Of a DNA stretch of 11,626 nucleotides, positions 1-7,304 are shown in pieces. Origin of the DNA: Tissierellia bacterium. GTDB taxonomy: Bacteria; Bacillota; Clostridia; Tissierellales; Tissierellaceae. Within the stretch, counting starts at the first letter, position 1, and every line of letters starts with the position of its first letter. The translations under genes were made by a program, and so were the position numbers. The DNA lies in NCBI GenBank assembly GCA_012521625.1, contig JAAYLY010000122.1, positions 1 to 11,626 of the forward strand. Reading direction: 5' to 3'. Below the pieces are notes generated by a model that saw only the letters and a program-made list of their open reading frames with translations, had not been told where the DNA came from and did not search any database.

Positions 1-15
1 AGAGTAAGTGATGTA

Positions 16-74
16 TTATATTAAGGATGTATAATAAGGGTATGCTTTATATTAAGGAATGTATAATTATAAGG
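16..74. repeat. Two imperfect direct repeats in AT-rich non-coding DNA
   Basis: The element TTATATTAAGGATGTATAAT (from 16) recurs from 47 as TTATATTAAGGAATGTATAA with one inserted base, and each copy is followed by an AAGG-containing stretch. All three forward frames are closed within the first 24 bases, so this is not coding on the + strand. The 277 bases before dut hold no gene that I can see. The repeats could be a decayed tandem duplication. They are too few and too AT-rich to assign to a CRISPR or a mobile element. Confidence 0.4.
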
Positions 75-206
75 ATGAATTATTATAAGATATCTCTAAA
101 ATAAAGGTTGTATTATGTAATTATCTATTTTTTCATTTGCTAATAAATTTAGCTAATTTAGTAAATCTATACTAGATAAGATAAAAATCTGATATAAGAT
201 TTGAAT

Positions 207-235
207 TTGATTTAATGTAATTTATGGCTTAAAAT
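207..235 (+). promoter_or_regulatory. Probable sigma-A promoter of dut
   Basis: TTGATT (207-212) and TAAAAT (230-235) are separated by exactly 17 bases, which fits the sigma-A consensus. Transcription would start near 242 and give a leader of about 36 bases before the dut ATG at 278. A short inverted repeat, AAATCT/AGATTT (185-190 and 197-202), sits directly upstream of the -35. In DNA this AT-rich, chance matches are common, so this is a candidate only. Confidence 0.4.
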
Positions 236-277
236 TTAAATAATATATTCATAAAGATAAAAGACGAGGTGGTACTA

Positions 278-709
278 ATGAAGATTAAGGTAATAAACAA
301 AAGCTCATTACCCTTGCCAGAATATAAGACTGGTGGTTCTGCAGGCATAGACCTATATGCCAATATCTCCGAACCTATTGAGTTAAAGCCTATGGATAGG
401 GTCTTAATACCTACAGGCCTTTATATGGCCATACCTGAAGGATATGAAGGCCAAATTAGGGGTAGGAGTGGTCTAGCATTAAAACACGGCATTACCCTAG
501 CCAATGGCATAGGGACCATAGATAGCGATTATAGGGGGGAGATAGGGGTAATTTTAATAAACCTTGGTATGGAGCCCTTTACCATCAAAAGGGGAGATCG
601 GATAGCCCAGCTGGTATTGTGCAAGTATGAGAGGATTCAATTTGAAGAGGTAGAGTCCCTAGAAGAAACTTCTAGGGGAGAAGGGGGCTTTGGCCATACG
701 GGTATATAA
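278..709 (+). CDS. dut: Deoxyuridine 5'-triphosphate nucleotidohydrolase (dUTPase)
   Basis: This enzyme hydrolyses dUTP to dUMP and pyrophosphate, which keeps uracil out of DNA and supplies dUMP for thymidylate synthesis. All five motifs of the trimeric dUTPase family are visible in the 143-residue product: AGIDLYA (22-28), GRSGLA (62-67), GTIDSDYRGEIGV (79-91, with catalytic Asp82 and Tyr85 for deoxyuridine recognition), RIAQLVL (108-114), and the mobile C-terminal arm RGEGGFGHTG (133-142). The length is normal for the family. I place the start at ATG 278, with GAGGTGG at 266-272 as ribosome binding site. The GTG at 269 lies inside that site and cannot be the start. The gene has its own candidate promoter. 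A 162-base AT-rich gap without an obvious terminator separates it from ymxH. In Clostridia dut often lies near sporulation genes like those here. Confidence 0.97.
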   Translation: MKIKVINKSSLPLPEYKTGGSAGIDLYANISEPIELKPMDRVLIPTGLYMAIPEGYEGQIRGRSGLALKHGITLANGIGTIDSDYRGEIGVILINLGMEPFTIKRGDRIAQLVLCKYERIQFEEVESLEETSRGEGGFGHTGI

Positions 710-871
710 TATCATAAATAATCTTATCATAATTGATACTCTAAATTTATTATAAAATCCTAATCATAAATGACATATAACCACATATAATTTAATAGAT
801 ATAAGTTTATATAAATAATCAACTAGGAAGAATGGCTTGTTTATATAGAAATTATACTAAGAGGTGGTTAT

Positions 872-1120
872 ATGAATCGTATTAGGCTTAGTGAATTAGG
901 GGACAAGGAGATAATAAATTTAAACAATGGGGCTAGATTAGGACTTTTAAATGAAGCCGATATCATCTTTGATGAGGAGACGGGTAAAATCAAATCCCTA
1001 GTGGCTCCTGAAAAGCGCTTAAGCTTTAAATTATTAGGTTTAGAAAGTAATGGTATGGAGATACCCTGGTCCGCCATAAGAAAGATCGGCTACGACATGA
1101 TTATAGTTGAATTAGATTAG
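872..1120 (+). CDS. ymxH: YlmC/YmxH-family PRC-barrel sporulation protein
   Basis: The product has 82 residues and looks like a single PRC-barrel domain of the YlmC/YmxH family: an N-terminal RLSELGDKEIINLNNGARLG strand-turn segment, then a DEETGKIKSL turn and a C-terminal IPWSAIRKIGYDMIIVEL segment. These small beta-barrels occur widely in endospore formers and are annotated as sporulation proteins. Their molecular role is poorly known, and binding of RNA or protein partners is only presumed. The start ATG 872 has GAGGTGG at 861-867 with a spacer of 4. Its position between dut and tepA resembles the ymxH region of Bacillus, where it lies near mlpA and spoVF. I saw no convincing sigma-A promoter just upstream, although TATACT at 853-858 could be a -10. 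Two terminator-like hairpins follow the gene. Confidence 0.85.
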   Translation: MNRIRLSELGDKEIINLNNGARLGLLNEADIIFDEETGKIKSLVAPEKRLSFKLLGLESNGMEIPWSAIRKIGYDMIIVELD

Positions 1121-1168
1121 ATAGAAATAGGATTATTAGATTAAATTAAATAAAATAAAATTAAGATT

Positions 1169-1198
1169 AGACTAATTAAAGTATTAGTTTTGTTATTT
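1169..1198 (+). terminator. Possible weak terminator after ymxH
   Basis: ACTAAT (1171-1176) and ATTAGT (1183-1188) form a perfect 6-bp stem with a 6-base loop, extendable by G-U and A-T pairs to 8 bp. The T-rich stretch TTTTGTTATTT follows. The stem is almost entirely A-T, so it would be weak, and the sequence may simply be AT-rich background. Confidence 0.3.
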
Positions 1199-1250
1199 AG
1201 TTTAAGTAGCAGATCTTAATTATAGTTAGTATATTTAAACTTAAGGGAGC

Positions 1251-1290
1251 AAAACATCCTGGGTAATTAATAAAACTCAGGATGTTTTTT
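1251..1290 (+). terminator. Strong rho-independent terminator between ymxH and tepA
   Basis: AAAACATCCTG (1251-1261) pairs perfectly with CAGGATGTTTT (1278-1288), and G-U, G-C and T-A pairs extend the stem inward, leaving a 10-base loop. T residues run to 1290. The A-run on the 5' side means the element could also act in the other direction, although no opposing gene lies in the window. It separates the ymxH transcript from tepA. The rest of 1121-1393 holds no gene that I can see. Confidence 0.8.
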
Positions 1291-1393
1291 ATGCTTTTAT
1301 CATACTTCTTTTTATCAATGGATTGATGATAGGGTACATAAAAATCTCCTTATGGTAAATGATATATATGAATATATAATTGGAGGAATCGAT

Positions 1394-2116
1394 ATGTTAG
1401 AGAAAAAAGATGCCAAGGAGACTAGGGAAACTAAAAATAATGATGAAAAGACTGATAATGCAGTAGATAGGGAAAAATCCATAAAGGAATTCGGTACACC
1501 TGAGGTAAAGCCATTTCAAAGCAACATTCAATTTATCTCCATAATAGGTGAAATCGAGGGCCATTCGGTGGCCGGTTCTGATAAGAAGTCTACTAAATAC
1601 GAGCATATAATCCCCCTACTAATCAGTGCTCAGATAGTTCCAAGGATAGAAGGAGTCTTTATAGTAATTAATACAGTAGGGGGCGATGTAGAAGCTGGCT
1701 TGGCCTTAGCTGAGATGATTAATAGCCTAGATAAGCCTACTGTATCTTTAGTTTTAGGAGGAGGCCATAGTATAGGTGTCCCCTTAGCTACTTCCACCGA
1801 CTACTCCTTCATAGTTCCAACGGCCACCATGACCATCCACCCAATTAGGACTACTGGTTTGGTTATAGGTGTACCCCAGACCTTTAGATACTTCCAAAAG
1901 ATGCAGCAGAGGATAAACAATTTTGTCATTAGGACATCTAAAGTAGATCCTGATACCTTCCATGATCTGATGAATGCCACTGATGAATTGGCCAACGATG
2001 TGGGTACCATATTAGTAGGAAAGGCTGCTGTAGATTATGGTCTAATCGATGAAGTAGGTGGCTTATCAGATGCCTTAAACAAGCTAAACGAGCTTATAAG
2101 AAACAGAAAAGAATAG
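1394..2116 (+). CDS. tepA: TepA, ClpP-like serine protease (translocation-enhancing protein)
   Basis: This is a 240-residue protein of the crotonase/ClpP fold. After a charged, probably disordered N-terminus (1-40) comes the ClpP-like core: INTVGGDVEAGLALAEMI (92-109), the nucleophile region LGGGHSIGVPLA (121-132) with Ser126, TMTIHP (145-150) with His149, and a probable third catalytic residue Asp202 before VGTILVGKAAVDYGLIDEVGG. In Bacillus subtilis TepA was implicated in protein secretion or signal peptide degradation, and it is conserved next to spoIIIE as here. Its substrates are unclear. No signal peptide is visible. I place the start at ATG 1394, with GGAGG at 1382-1386 and a 7-base spacer. 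An in-frame ATG at 1352 lacks a ribosome binding site. The stop TAG overlaps the -35 of the ftsK promoter. The small gene ylzJ, which follows tepA in Bacillus, is absent. Confidence 0.94.
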   Translation: MLEKKDAKETRETKNNDEKTDNAVDREKSIKEFGTPEVKPFQSNIQFISIIGEIEGHSVAGSDKKSTKYEHIIPLLISAQIVPRIEGVFIVINTVGGDVEAGLALAEMINSLDKPTVSLVLGGGHSIGVPLATSTDYSFIVPTATMTIHPIRTTGLVIGVPQTFRYFQKMQQRINNFVIRTSKVDPDTFHDLMNATDELANDVGTILVGKAAVDYGLIDEVGGLSDALNKLNELIRNRKE

Positions 2117-2142
2117 ATAATGGACCTTAATTATGCTATAAT
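2114..2142 (+). promoter_or_regulatory. Sigma-A promoter with extended -10 for ftsK and downstream genes
   Basis: A perfect TATAAT (2137-2142) is preceded by TATGC, giving the extended -10 form TG-N-TATAAT. TAGATA (2114-2119), with 4 of 6 consensus bases, lies 17 bases upstream and overlaps the tepA stop codon. Transcription should start near 2149, about 49 bases before the ftsK ATG. Confidence 0.65.
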
Positions 2143-2160
2143 AACATAAGGAAAAGTCAA

Positions 2161-2183
2161 AGGGGGAGGCGATTCCTCTCTTT
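2161..2183 (+). promoter_or_regulatory. Hairpin sequestering a strong SD-like tract in the ftsK leader
   Basis: AGGGGGAGG (2161-2169) can pair with CCTCTCTTT (2175-2183) across a CGATT loop. This gives 9 pairs, three of them G-U. The 5' arm is itself a strong Shine-Dalgarno-like tract, but it lies 28 bases from the ftsK ATG. A second site, AGAGG at 2187-2191, is correctly placed for that ATG. The downstream TTTGTT makes a weak attenuator a second possibility. Confidence 0.45.
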
Positions 2184-2197
2184 GTTAGAGGATGATT

Positions 2198-4363
2198 ATG
2201 AGTAGAACTAAAAGTAGTAAAAAGAAGAAAAACAAGAATGACCTAAAACAATTTAATAGGGATTTAATTGGCAGTTTAATAGTAGTTGTGGGCATCCTTT
2301 GGATGATTAGTCTATTTAGCTTTCAAATGGGTATAATTGGTTCCCTTCTCAGGGGTACCAGTTTCTTTTTAATGGGCTTTGGGGCCTATTTTTTTCCTAT
2401 AGGGCTTATAGCCGTTGGACTTATCTTCATTTTAGATAGATTCGATAATAGGGAGATGGAAAAAGCTTTATTGATTATTGCCCTCTATTTAACCCTACTT
2501 ATCTTTCTAGATGGTAAAAATATGGATGTGGTAGGCTTCATCGATAGAATAAGGGCGGCCAACTTCCATTCCTTAGACCATAAGGGGGGAGGTTTTTTAG
2601 GGGCAATCTTAGGCTACCTAATCTATAGTCTATTTGGAAAGGGTGCTTATCTAATCGTAGCTTCTTCCTTTATAATATCCAGCTTACTCCTTTTTGATAA
2701 GAATATAAAGGTATTGATAAAGGACATAGACCTTAGAGGGAAAATCAAAAAGGATGAAGGGGACAAGGAGCCCAAAAAGAAAAGGGTTAAGAAGGCTAAA
2801 GCTATGTTAGATAAGGCTAAAAGCAATAAGGAAGCAAGTAAGAAGGAAGTTCGAATAGTTGACTACAATTCTTCCGAAAAGAAGAATGAAAAGGAAAACC
2901 CTATAGAGGAAGAGATAATAATAAGGAGTCCTAAAACTGAGAACATTTCTTATACTCTACCACCTTTAAGCCTACTTAAATCCTATGATAATAAGAAGGA
3001 TGATAGTGAGAAGAAGGAAATCATAAACAACGCCAAGCTTATAGAAGAGACCATGAAAAACTTCGGCATAGAGGCCACCATAACCCAGATAAACCGTGGA
3101 CCTACTATTACCTGCTATGAACTTTCTCCTTCTCCAGGGATTAAGTTAAGTAGAATCGTAAGCCTGGCCGACAATATTGCTATGAGCTTGGCAACTTCAG
3201 ATATAAGGATTGAAGCACCTATACCGGGTAAATCAGCAGTTGGTATTGAGGTGCCCAACAGGGTAAAGGATAGTGTATCCTTAAAGGAGATGCTCTTGTC
3301 AGATGAATATCTGAATATAGATTCAAACCTACCCCTAGTACTGGGGAAGGATGTAAGCGGAAAACCTATCGTTTCATCTATAGATAAGATGCCCCACTTG
3401 CTTATAGCTGGTGCTACAGGATCAGGAAAAAGTGTCTGTATCAACACCATAATCATGAGCATCATCTATAAATCAAGCCCAGAGGAGGTTAGGTTGATCT
3501 TAATAGATCCCAAGGTGGTTGAACTTAGCATCTATAATGATATCCCACATCTACTGATTCCAGTAGTGACGGATCCAAAGAAGGCATCCTTTGCCTTAAA
3601 CTGGGCTGTAGATGAGATGGAGAAAAGGTATAAGCTATTTGCCCAAAACAGTGTAAGGGACATGAAATCCTACAATGAAAAGCAAAGGGCTAAAAATGAA
3701 GAAACCCTACCATCCATCGTCATCATCATAGATGAGTTGGCAGACCTTATGATGGTAGCAGCCCAAGAAATCGAAGATTATATCTGTAGATTAGCCCAAA
3801 TGGCCAGGGCAGCTGGAATTTACCTGATTATTGCTACACAAAGGCCATCGGTAGACGTAATAACAGGTACTATCAAGGCCAATGTACCTTCAAGGATTTC
3901 CTTTGCTGTATCCTCCCAGGTGGATTCTAGGACCATCCTGGATATGGCAGGGGCTGAGAAGCTACTTGGTAGGGGAGATATGTTGTTTTATCCATCCTTC
4001 TATTCTAAGCCTTTAAGGGTACAAGGAGCCTTTGTAAGCGACAGTGAGGTAGAATCTGTAGTTAACTTCCTAAAGACCAACAATGAATCGGATTACGATG
4101 AAGAGATCATTGATGTAGTTCAAAACTCTGCTGAACTTAAGACAGACTTTAACGATGAATTGCTACCAGAGGCCATAAAAATGGTAGTTGAAGAAGGACA
4201 AGCATCCATTTCTCTATTACAGAGGCGGTTAAGGATAGGCTACGCTAGGGCTGCCAGGTTAATAGATGAGATGGAGGCTAGGGGCATCGTCGGTGGCTTC
4301 GAAGGTAGTAAACCTAGGAAGGTCCTCATTACTGAAGAAGATTTAGAAGAAGAATTTGACTAG
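2198..4363 (+). CDS. ftsK: FtsK/SpoIIIE-type DNA translocase
   Basis: This hexameric, membrane-anchored ATPase pumps double-stranded DNA through the closing septum, at cell division or into the forespore. The 721-residue product has an N-terminal basic stretch and four or so membrane segments (about 24-42, 50-78, 88-102 and 132-168). A lysine- and glutamate-rich linker (about 170-265) follows, then the motor domain with Walker A GATGSGKS (405-412) and Walker B IIIDELADL (Asp512, Glu513). The C-terminal winged-helix gamma domain (about 650-715, with LLQRRLRIGYARAARLIDEM) reads chromosome orientation sequences. The start ATG 2198 is served by AGAGG at 2187-2191, while the ATG at 2192 abuts that site with no spacer. 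Next to tepA, and upstream of pgsA, cinA and recA, it matches spoIIIE of Bacillus. Whether it serves division, sporulation or both cannot be read from sequence. Confidence 0.97.
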   Translation: MSRTKSSKKKKNKNDLKQFNRDLIGSLIVVVGILWMISLFSFQMGIIGSLLRGTSFFLMGFGAYFFPIGLIAVGLIFILDRFDNREMEKALLIIALYLTLLIFLDGKNMDVVGFIDRIRAANFHSLDHKGGGFLGAILGYLIYSLFGKGAYLIVASSFIISSLLLFDKNIKVLIKDIDLRGKIKKDEGDKEPKKKRVKKAKAMLDKAKSNKEASKKEVRIVDYNSSEKKNEKENPIEEEIIIRSPKTENISYTLPPLSLLKSYDNKKDDSEKKEIINNAKLIEETMKNFGIEATITQINRGPTITCYELSPSPGIKLSRIVSLADNIAMSLATSDIRIEAPIPGKSAVGIEVPNRVKDSVSLKEMLLSDEYLNIDSNLPLVLGKDVSGKPIVSSIDKMPHLLIAGATGSGKSVCINTIIMSIIYKSSPEEVRLILIDPKVVELSIYNDIPHLLIPVVTDPKKASFALNWAVDEMEKRYKLFAQNSVRDMKSYNEKQRAKNEETLPSIVIIIDELADLMMVAAQEIEDYICRLAQMARAAGIYLIIATQRPSVDVITGTIKANVPSRISFAVSSQVDSRTILDMAGAEKLLGRGDMLFYPSFYSKPLRVQGAFVSDSEVESVVNFLKTNNESDYDEEIIDVVQNSAELKTDFNDELLPEAIKMVVEEGQASISLLQRRLRIGYARAARLIDEMEARGIVGGFEGSKPRKVLITEEDLEEEFD

Positions 4364-4381
4364 AAGGGGTTAGATTAGATT

Positions 4382-4927
4382 ATGAATATTGCAAATAAGA
4401 TTACTTTATTTAGGGTATTTTTAGTTCCTGTATTTTTACTAATTCTATATTCAGACCTTAACAACAGCCATATGATAGCTGGCTTGGTTTTTATCTTTGC
4501 TTCATTGACAGATACGCTAGATGGCTACTTGGCTAGGAGTAGAAATCTAGTAACCAATTTTGGTAAATTCGTAGACCCACTGGCGGATAAGGTCTTGGTA
4601 GCTGCCGCTTTAATTGCCCTAGTAGAATTTGGTAAAATACCCGGCTGGATAGTGGTTATAATAATTGCTAGGGAATTTACCATTACTGGCTTTAGGGTTT
4701 TGGCTGCATCTGAAGGTATAACCATTGCGGCTAGCCCACTGGGTAAGTTTAAGACTATTACACAGCTATTAGCTATAATACTGATACTATTTAACAATTA
4801 TCCATTTTCTTTAATCAATATTCCTTTGGATAGGATCATGCTTTACTTAGCAACAATATTTACAATCCTATCTGGTATAGACTATATAGTTAAAAATAAG
4901 CAAGTGCTAAATATGAAGGATATATAA
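4382..4927 (+). CDS. pgsA: CDP-diacylglycerol--glycerol-3-phosphate 3-phosphatidyltransferase
   Basis: PgsA makes phosphatidylglycerophosphate from CDP-diacylglycerol and glycerol-3-phosphate, the committed step to phosphatidylglycerol and cardiolipin, in the cytoplasmic membrane. The 181-residue product carries the complete CDP-alcohol phosphotransferase signature D44-x2-D47-G48-x2-A51-R52-x8-G61-x3-D65-x3-D69. This holds the four metal-binding aspartates and lies at the end of the second of about six hydrophobic segments. The N-terminal NIANKITLFRVFLVP is typical of the family. The gene begins 18 bases after ftsK, with AAGGGG (4364-4369) as ribosome binding site at a rather long 12-base spacing. 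It is 26 bases from cinA, so ftsK, pgsA and cinA probably share a transcript. The same order is found in Bacillus. Confidence 0.97.
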   Translation: MNIANKITLFRVFLVPVFLLILYSDLNNSHMIAGLVFIFASLTDTLDGYLARSRNLVTNFGKFVDPLADKVLVAAALIALVEFGKIPGWIVVIIIAREFTITGFRVLAASEGITIAASPLGKFKTITQLLAIILILFNNYPFSLINIPLDRIMLYLATIFTILSGIDYIVKNKQVLNMKDI

Positions 4928-4953
4928 AAAGATATATAAATGGGAGATGGATT

Positions 4954-6183
4954 ATGATAGCTGAAATTGTAACAATCGGTACTGAAATTACTACTGGAAG
5001 TACTTTAAACACCAATACCTATTACCTATCTCAAAAGCTTTTCGAACTAGGTATCGAAACCCATTACCATACTACGGTAGATGATGATGAAGAAAGGCTC
5101 AAAAGGGTTATAGAAATCGCCTTAGATAGGGCTGACCTTATCATTACTACTGGAGGACTAGGCCCTACCAAGGATGATATGACCAAGGAAGTTATTGCTA
5201 AGGCCTTAGGCCTAGAATTAGAACTTGATGAAGAAATGAAGAAAAAGCTACAGGATATGTTCGCCCGAACTGGAAGAAGGATGAGCAAGAACAACCTTAA
5301 GCAAGCATTAAGGCCTAAGGGAGCTTCCTTTATAGAAAACGATAATGGTACTGCGCCAGGGATCTTTATAAATAAGGATAATAAAAAGATTATCATGCTG
5401 CCTGGGCCACCCTATGAAATGAATAATATGTTTGAAAAGCACGTTAAAAATCTAATAGGGGATGAGACGGTTATCCTTTCTAAATCCGTCAATACCGTAG
5501 GGATTGGGGAGTCCAATCTAGAAAGTAGATTAAACGAGTTAAAGCTAGCAACCCCCAATACTACCATCGCCACCTTTGCCAAGGGAGGAACCGTTGAAAT
5601 TAAGATCATCAGCAAGGGTACCGATAGGGTAAGGGTACAAGAAGAGATAGATAATATAGTGGGTAGATTAAGGGAAGAATTTAAGGACTATATCTACGGC
5701 TATGACAACATCAACATTGAAGAAGTAGTTGTCAAGATGCTCATAGAGAAGGGAAAAAAGATAGGCCTATGTGAATCCTGTACCGGTGGTTTAGTAAGCA
5801 GCATGATTACCAGAGTTCCTGGTGCTTCTATGGTTTTAGATAGGGCCATAGTAAGCTATAGCAATGATGCTAAGGTGGAAGAGTTAGGCGTAAACCCTTC
5901 TACTTTAGAAAAATATGGAGCTGTCAGCGAGGAAACAGCCTATGAAATGGCCAAAGGCCTACTGGATAGGGGGAAGGTGGATATAGTCGTATCCATAACC
6001 GGTATTGCTGGACCTGATGGTGGCTCTAAAGAAAAGCCTGTAGGCTTAGTCTATCTTTGTGTAATGACTAGGGATAACCATAGGGTCATTAAATGTAACT
6101 TCAATGGCAATAGGCAAACAATACAAACTAGGACGGCTATTAAGGCCCTGGACGAAATTAGAAAAGTTTTGATTATCAATTGA
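4954..6183 (+). CDS. cinA: CinA, competence/damage-inducible protein with nicotinamide-nucleotide amidase domain
   Basis: This is a full-length two-domain CinA of 409 residues. Residues 1-170 form the MoaB/MogA-like domain (IVTIGTEITTGSTLNTN near the start, TTGGLGPTKDDMT at 65-77, LPGPPYEM at 149-156), which in homologues has ADP-ribose pyrophosphatase-type activity. Residues from about 255 form the PncC-type domain, which deamidates nicotinamide mononucleotide in NAD salvage. Its ESCTGG (274-279) with the probable nucleophile Ser275, and TGIAGPDGG (349-357), are both intact. GGGAG at 4942-4946 precedes ATG 4954 by 7 bases. In Bacillus and Streptococcus cinA sits directly upstream of recA and can be co-transcribed with it, as could happen here by read-through. 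Its TGA stop overlaps the recA -35 element. Confidence 0.97.
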   Translation: MIAEIVTIGTEITTGSTLNTNTYYLSQKLFELGIETHYHTTVDDDEERLKRVIEIALDRADLIITTGGLGPTKDDMTKEVIAKALGLELELDEEMKKKLQDMFARTGRRMSKNNLKQALRPKGASFIENDNGTAPGIFINKDNKKIIMLPGPPYEMNNMFEKHVKNLIGDETVILSKSVNTVGIGESNLESRLNELKLATPNTTIATFAKGGTVEIKIISKGTDRVRVQEEIDNIVGRLREEFKDYIYGYDNINIEEVVVKMLIEKGKKIGLCESCTGGLVSSMITRVPGASMVLDRAIVSYSNDAKVEELGVNPSTLEKYGAVSEETAYEMAKGLLDRGKVDIVVSITGIAGPDGGSKEKPVGLVYLCVMTRDNHRVIKCNFNGNRQTIQTRTAIKALDEIRKVLIIN

Positions 6184-6208
6184 CTTTATGGGTATTTTAA
6201 TATATGAT
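6180..6208 (+). promoter_or_regulatory. Sigma-A promoter of recA
   Basis: TTGACT (6180-6185) and TATGAT (6203-6208) are separated by 17 bases, each one mismatch from consensus. The -35 overlaps the cinA stop codon. The predicted transcription start is near 6215, immediately before the SOS box, and gives a leader of about 54 bases. Confidence 0.75.
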
Positions 6209-6217
6209 TAGGATGTG

Positions 6218-6229
6218 GAACTTATGTTC
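6218..6229 (+). promoter_or_regulatory. LexA (DinR) operator, SOS box
   Basis: GAACTTATGTTC is a perfect GAAC-N4-GTTC Firmicutes LexA box. It lies 10-21 bases downstream of the recA -10, so bound LexA should block RNA polymerase from clearing the promoter. DNA damage, acting through RecA-stimulated LexA self-cleavage, would relieve the block. I found no second copy in the window. Confidence 0.88.
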
Positions 6230-6237
6230 TGAGAATG

Positions 6238-6268
6238 AAAGGGGGGAATCCAGTAATACTGGATTATA
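6238..6268 (+). promoter_or_regulatory. recA initiation region: distant SD followed by a perfect hairpin
   Basis: AAAGGGGGG (6238-6246) is the only strong Shine-Dalgarno sequence before recA, but it ends 22 bases from the ATG. The spacer holds AATCCAG (6247-6253) and CTGGATT (6259-6265), a perfect 7-bp hairpin with loop TAATA. If folded, it leaves only three unpaired bases plus the helix between the Shine-Dalgarno and the ATG. GGA at 6261-6263, inside the 3' arm, is a weak alternative site with a 5-base spacer. Confidence 0.65.
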
Positions 6269-7300
6269 ATGGATAAGGAAAAAAGAAAAGTCTTAGATTT
6301 GACACTAAATCAAATAGAAAAGCAATTCGGTAAAGGCTCCATCATGAGGCTTGGAGAAGCGGCCCAATTAGATATAGAAGTTATTCCAACGGGCTCCCTA
6401 GATTTAGATATTGCCCTTGGCATCGGTGGAATACCTAGGGGCAGGATTATTGAAGTTTTCGGTCCTGAATCTTCAGGTAAGACTACCCTAGCCTTGCATA
6501 TGGTGGCTGAAGCACAAAAATTAGACGGAATAGCTGCCTTTATAGATGCTGAGCATGCCTTAGACCCAAGCTATGCCAAAAAGCTAGGTGTAGATATCGA
6601 TAACTTGATTATTTCACAGCCTGATACTGGAGAACAGGCCCTGGAAATTACGGAAGCTTTAGTAAGAAGCGGTGCCATAGATATAGTCATAGTAGACTCA
6701 GTAGCTGCCCTAGTACCAAAGGCGGAAATTGAAGGAGAAATGGGCGACTCCCATATGGGATTACAGGCAAGACTGATGTCCCAAGCCCTAAGGAAATTAG
6801 CAGGTGCCATCAATAAATCCAACTGTACTGTAATCTTTATAAACCAATTGAGGGAAAAGATTGGAGTAATGTTTGGAAATCCTGAGACTACTACTGGTGG
6901 TAGGGCCTTGAAGTTCTATGCCAGTATAAGGCTAGATGTACGCCGTGTAGACTCCATTAAGCAGGGGGATCAAATCCTAGGAAACAGAACTAGGGTCAAG
7001 GTGGTTAAAAATAAATTAGCGCCACCATTTAAACAAGCAGAATTCGACATCATGTATGGTGAGGGTATATCTAGAGAGGGCAACATACTAGATGCTGGTG
7101 TAACGGCTGAAATCATTAAAAAAGCAGGTGCCTGGTTTAGCTACGGAGAACACAAATTCCAGGGTAGGGAAAATCTTAAGGACTTCCTCAAGGAAAACCC
7201 AGATGTCTGTAAAGAGATTGAAAACAAGATTAGGGCTAAATTCGGCCTAATACCAGAGGACCAAATAGAAGAAGAAAGTTCAGCTAAAGAAGATGAATAA
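6269..7300 (+). CDS. recA: RecA recombinase
   Basis: RecA polymerises on single-stranded DNA, drives homologous pairing and strand exchange, and triggers LexA cleavage. The 343-residue product is complete and uninterrupted by an intein: N-terminal helix with LNQIEKQFGKGSIMRLG (13-29), Walker A GPESSGKT (65-72), catalytic glutamate in DAEHALDP (93-100), Walker B IVIVDSVAALVP (139-150), and the L1/L2 DNA-binding loops around GEMGDSHMGLQARLMSQ (156-172) and MFGNPETTTGG (201-211). An acidic C-terminal tail (from about 331) is present. The start ATG 6269 matches the family N-terminus. An in-frame TAA at 6254 rules out an upstream start, apart from ATT and ATA codons. The gene has its own SOS-controlled promoter. 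Its initiation region is unusual (see the entry before it), and a hairpin terminator follows. Confidence 0.99.
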   Translation: MDKEKRKVLDLTLNQIEKQFGKGSIMRLGEAAQLDIEVIPTGSLDLDIALGIGGIPRGRIIEVFGPESSGKTTLALHMVAEAQKLDGIAAFIDAEHALDPSYAKKLGVDIDNLIISQPDTGEQALEITEALVRSGAIDIVIVDSVAALVPKAEIEGEMGDSHMGLQARLMSQALRKLAGAINKSNCTVIFINQLREKIGVMFGNPETTTGGRALKFYASIRLDVRRVDSIKQGDQILGNRTRVKVVKNKLAPPFKQAEFDIMYGEGISREGNILDAGVTAEIIKKAGAWFSYGEHKFQGRENLKDFLKENPDVCKEIENKIRAKFGLIPEDQIEEESSAKEDE

Positions 7301-7304
7301 GCTT

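Noticed and set aside
1..90. Repeated ATTAAGG/ATGTATAAT units as a CRISPR or attachment site
   Set aside because: Only two imperfect copies with an AT-rich gap, no constant spacer length, and no integrase or cas gene nearby.
269..277. GTG at 269 as start of dut
   Set aside because: It lies inside the GAGGTGG ribosome binding site that serves ATG 278, and the family N-terminus begins with MKIKV.
868..1077. Open frame on the minus strand across ymxH
   Set aside because: It mirrors the coding frame of ymxH, has no ribosome binding site that I can see, and encodes nothing recognisable. The same holds for the antisense frames within tepA, ftsK, pgsA, cinA, recA, the nuclease operon and rny.
1191..1290. 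Riboswitch or T-box upstream of tepA
   Set aside because: The strong hairpin ends about 100 bases before tepA, no antiterminator pairing or known class motif was seen, and no promoter could be placed just upstream.
1352..1393. ATG at 1352 as start of tepA
   Set aside because: No ribosome binding site precedes it, while GGAGG at 1382-1386 is ideally placed for ATG 1394.
2192..2197. ATG at 2192 as start of ftsK
   Set aside because: AGAGG ends directly at this ATG with no spacer. ATG 2198 has a 6-base spacer.
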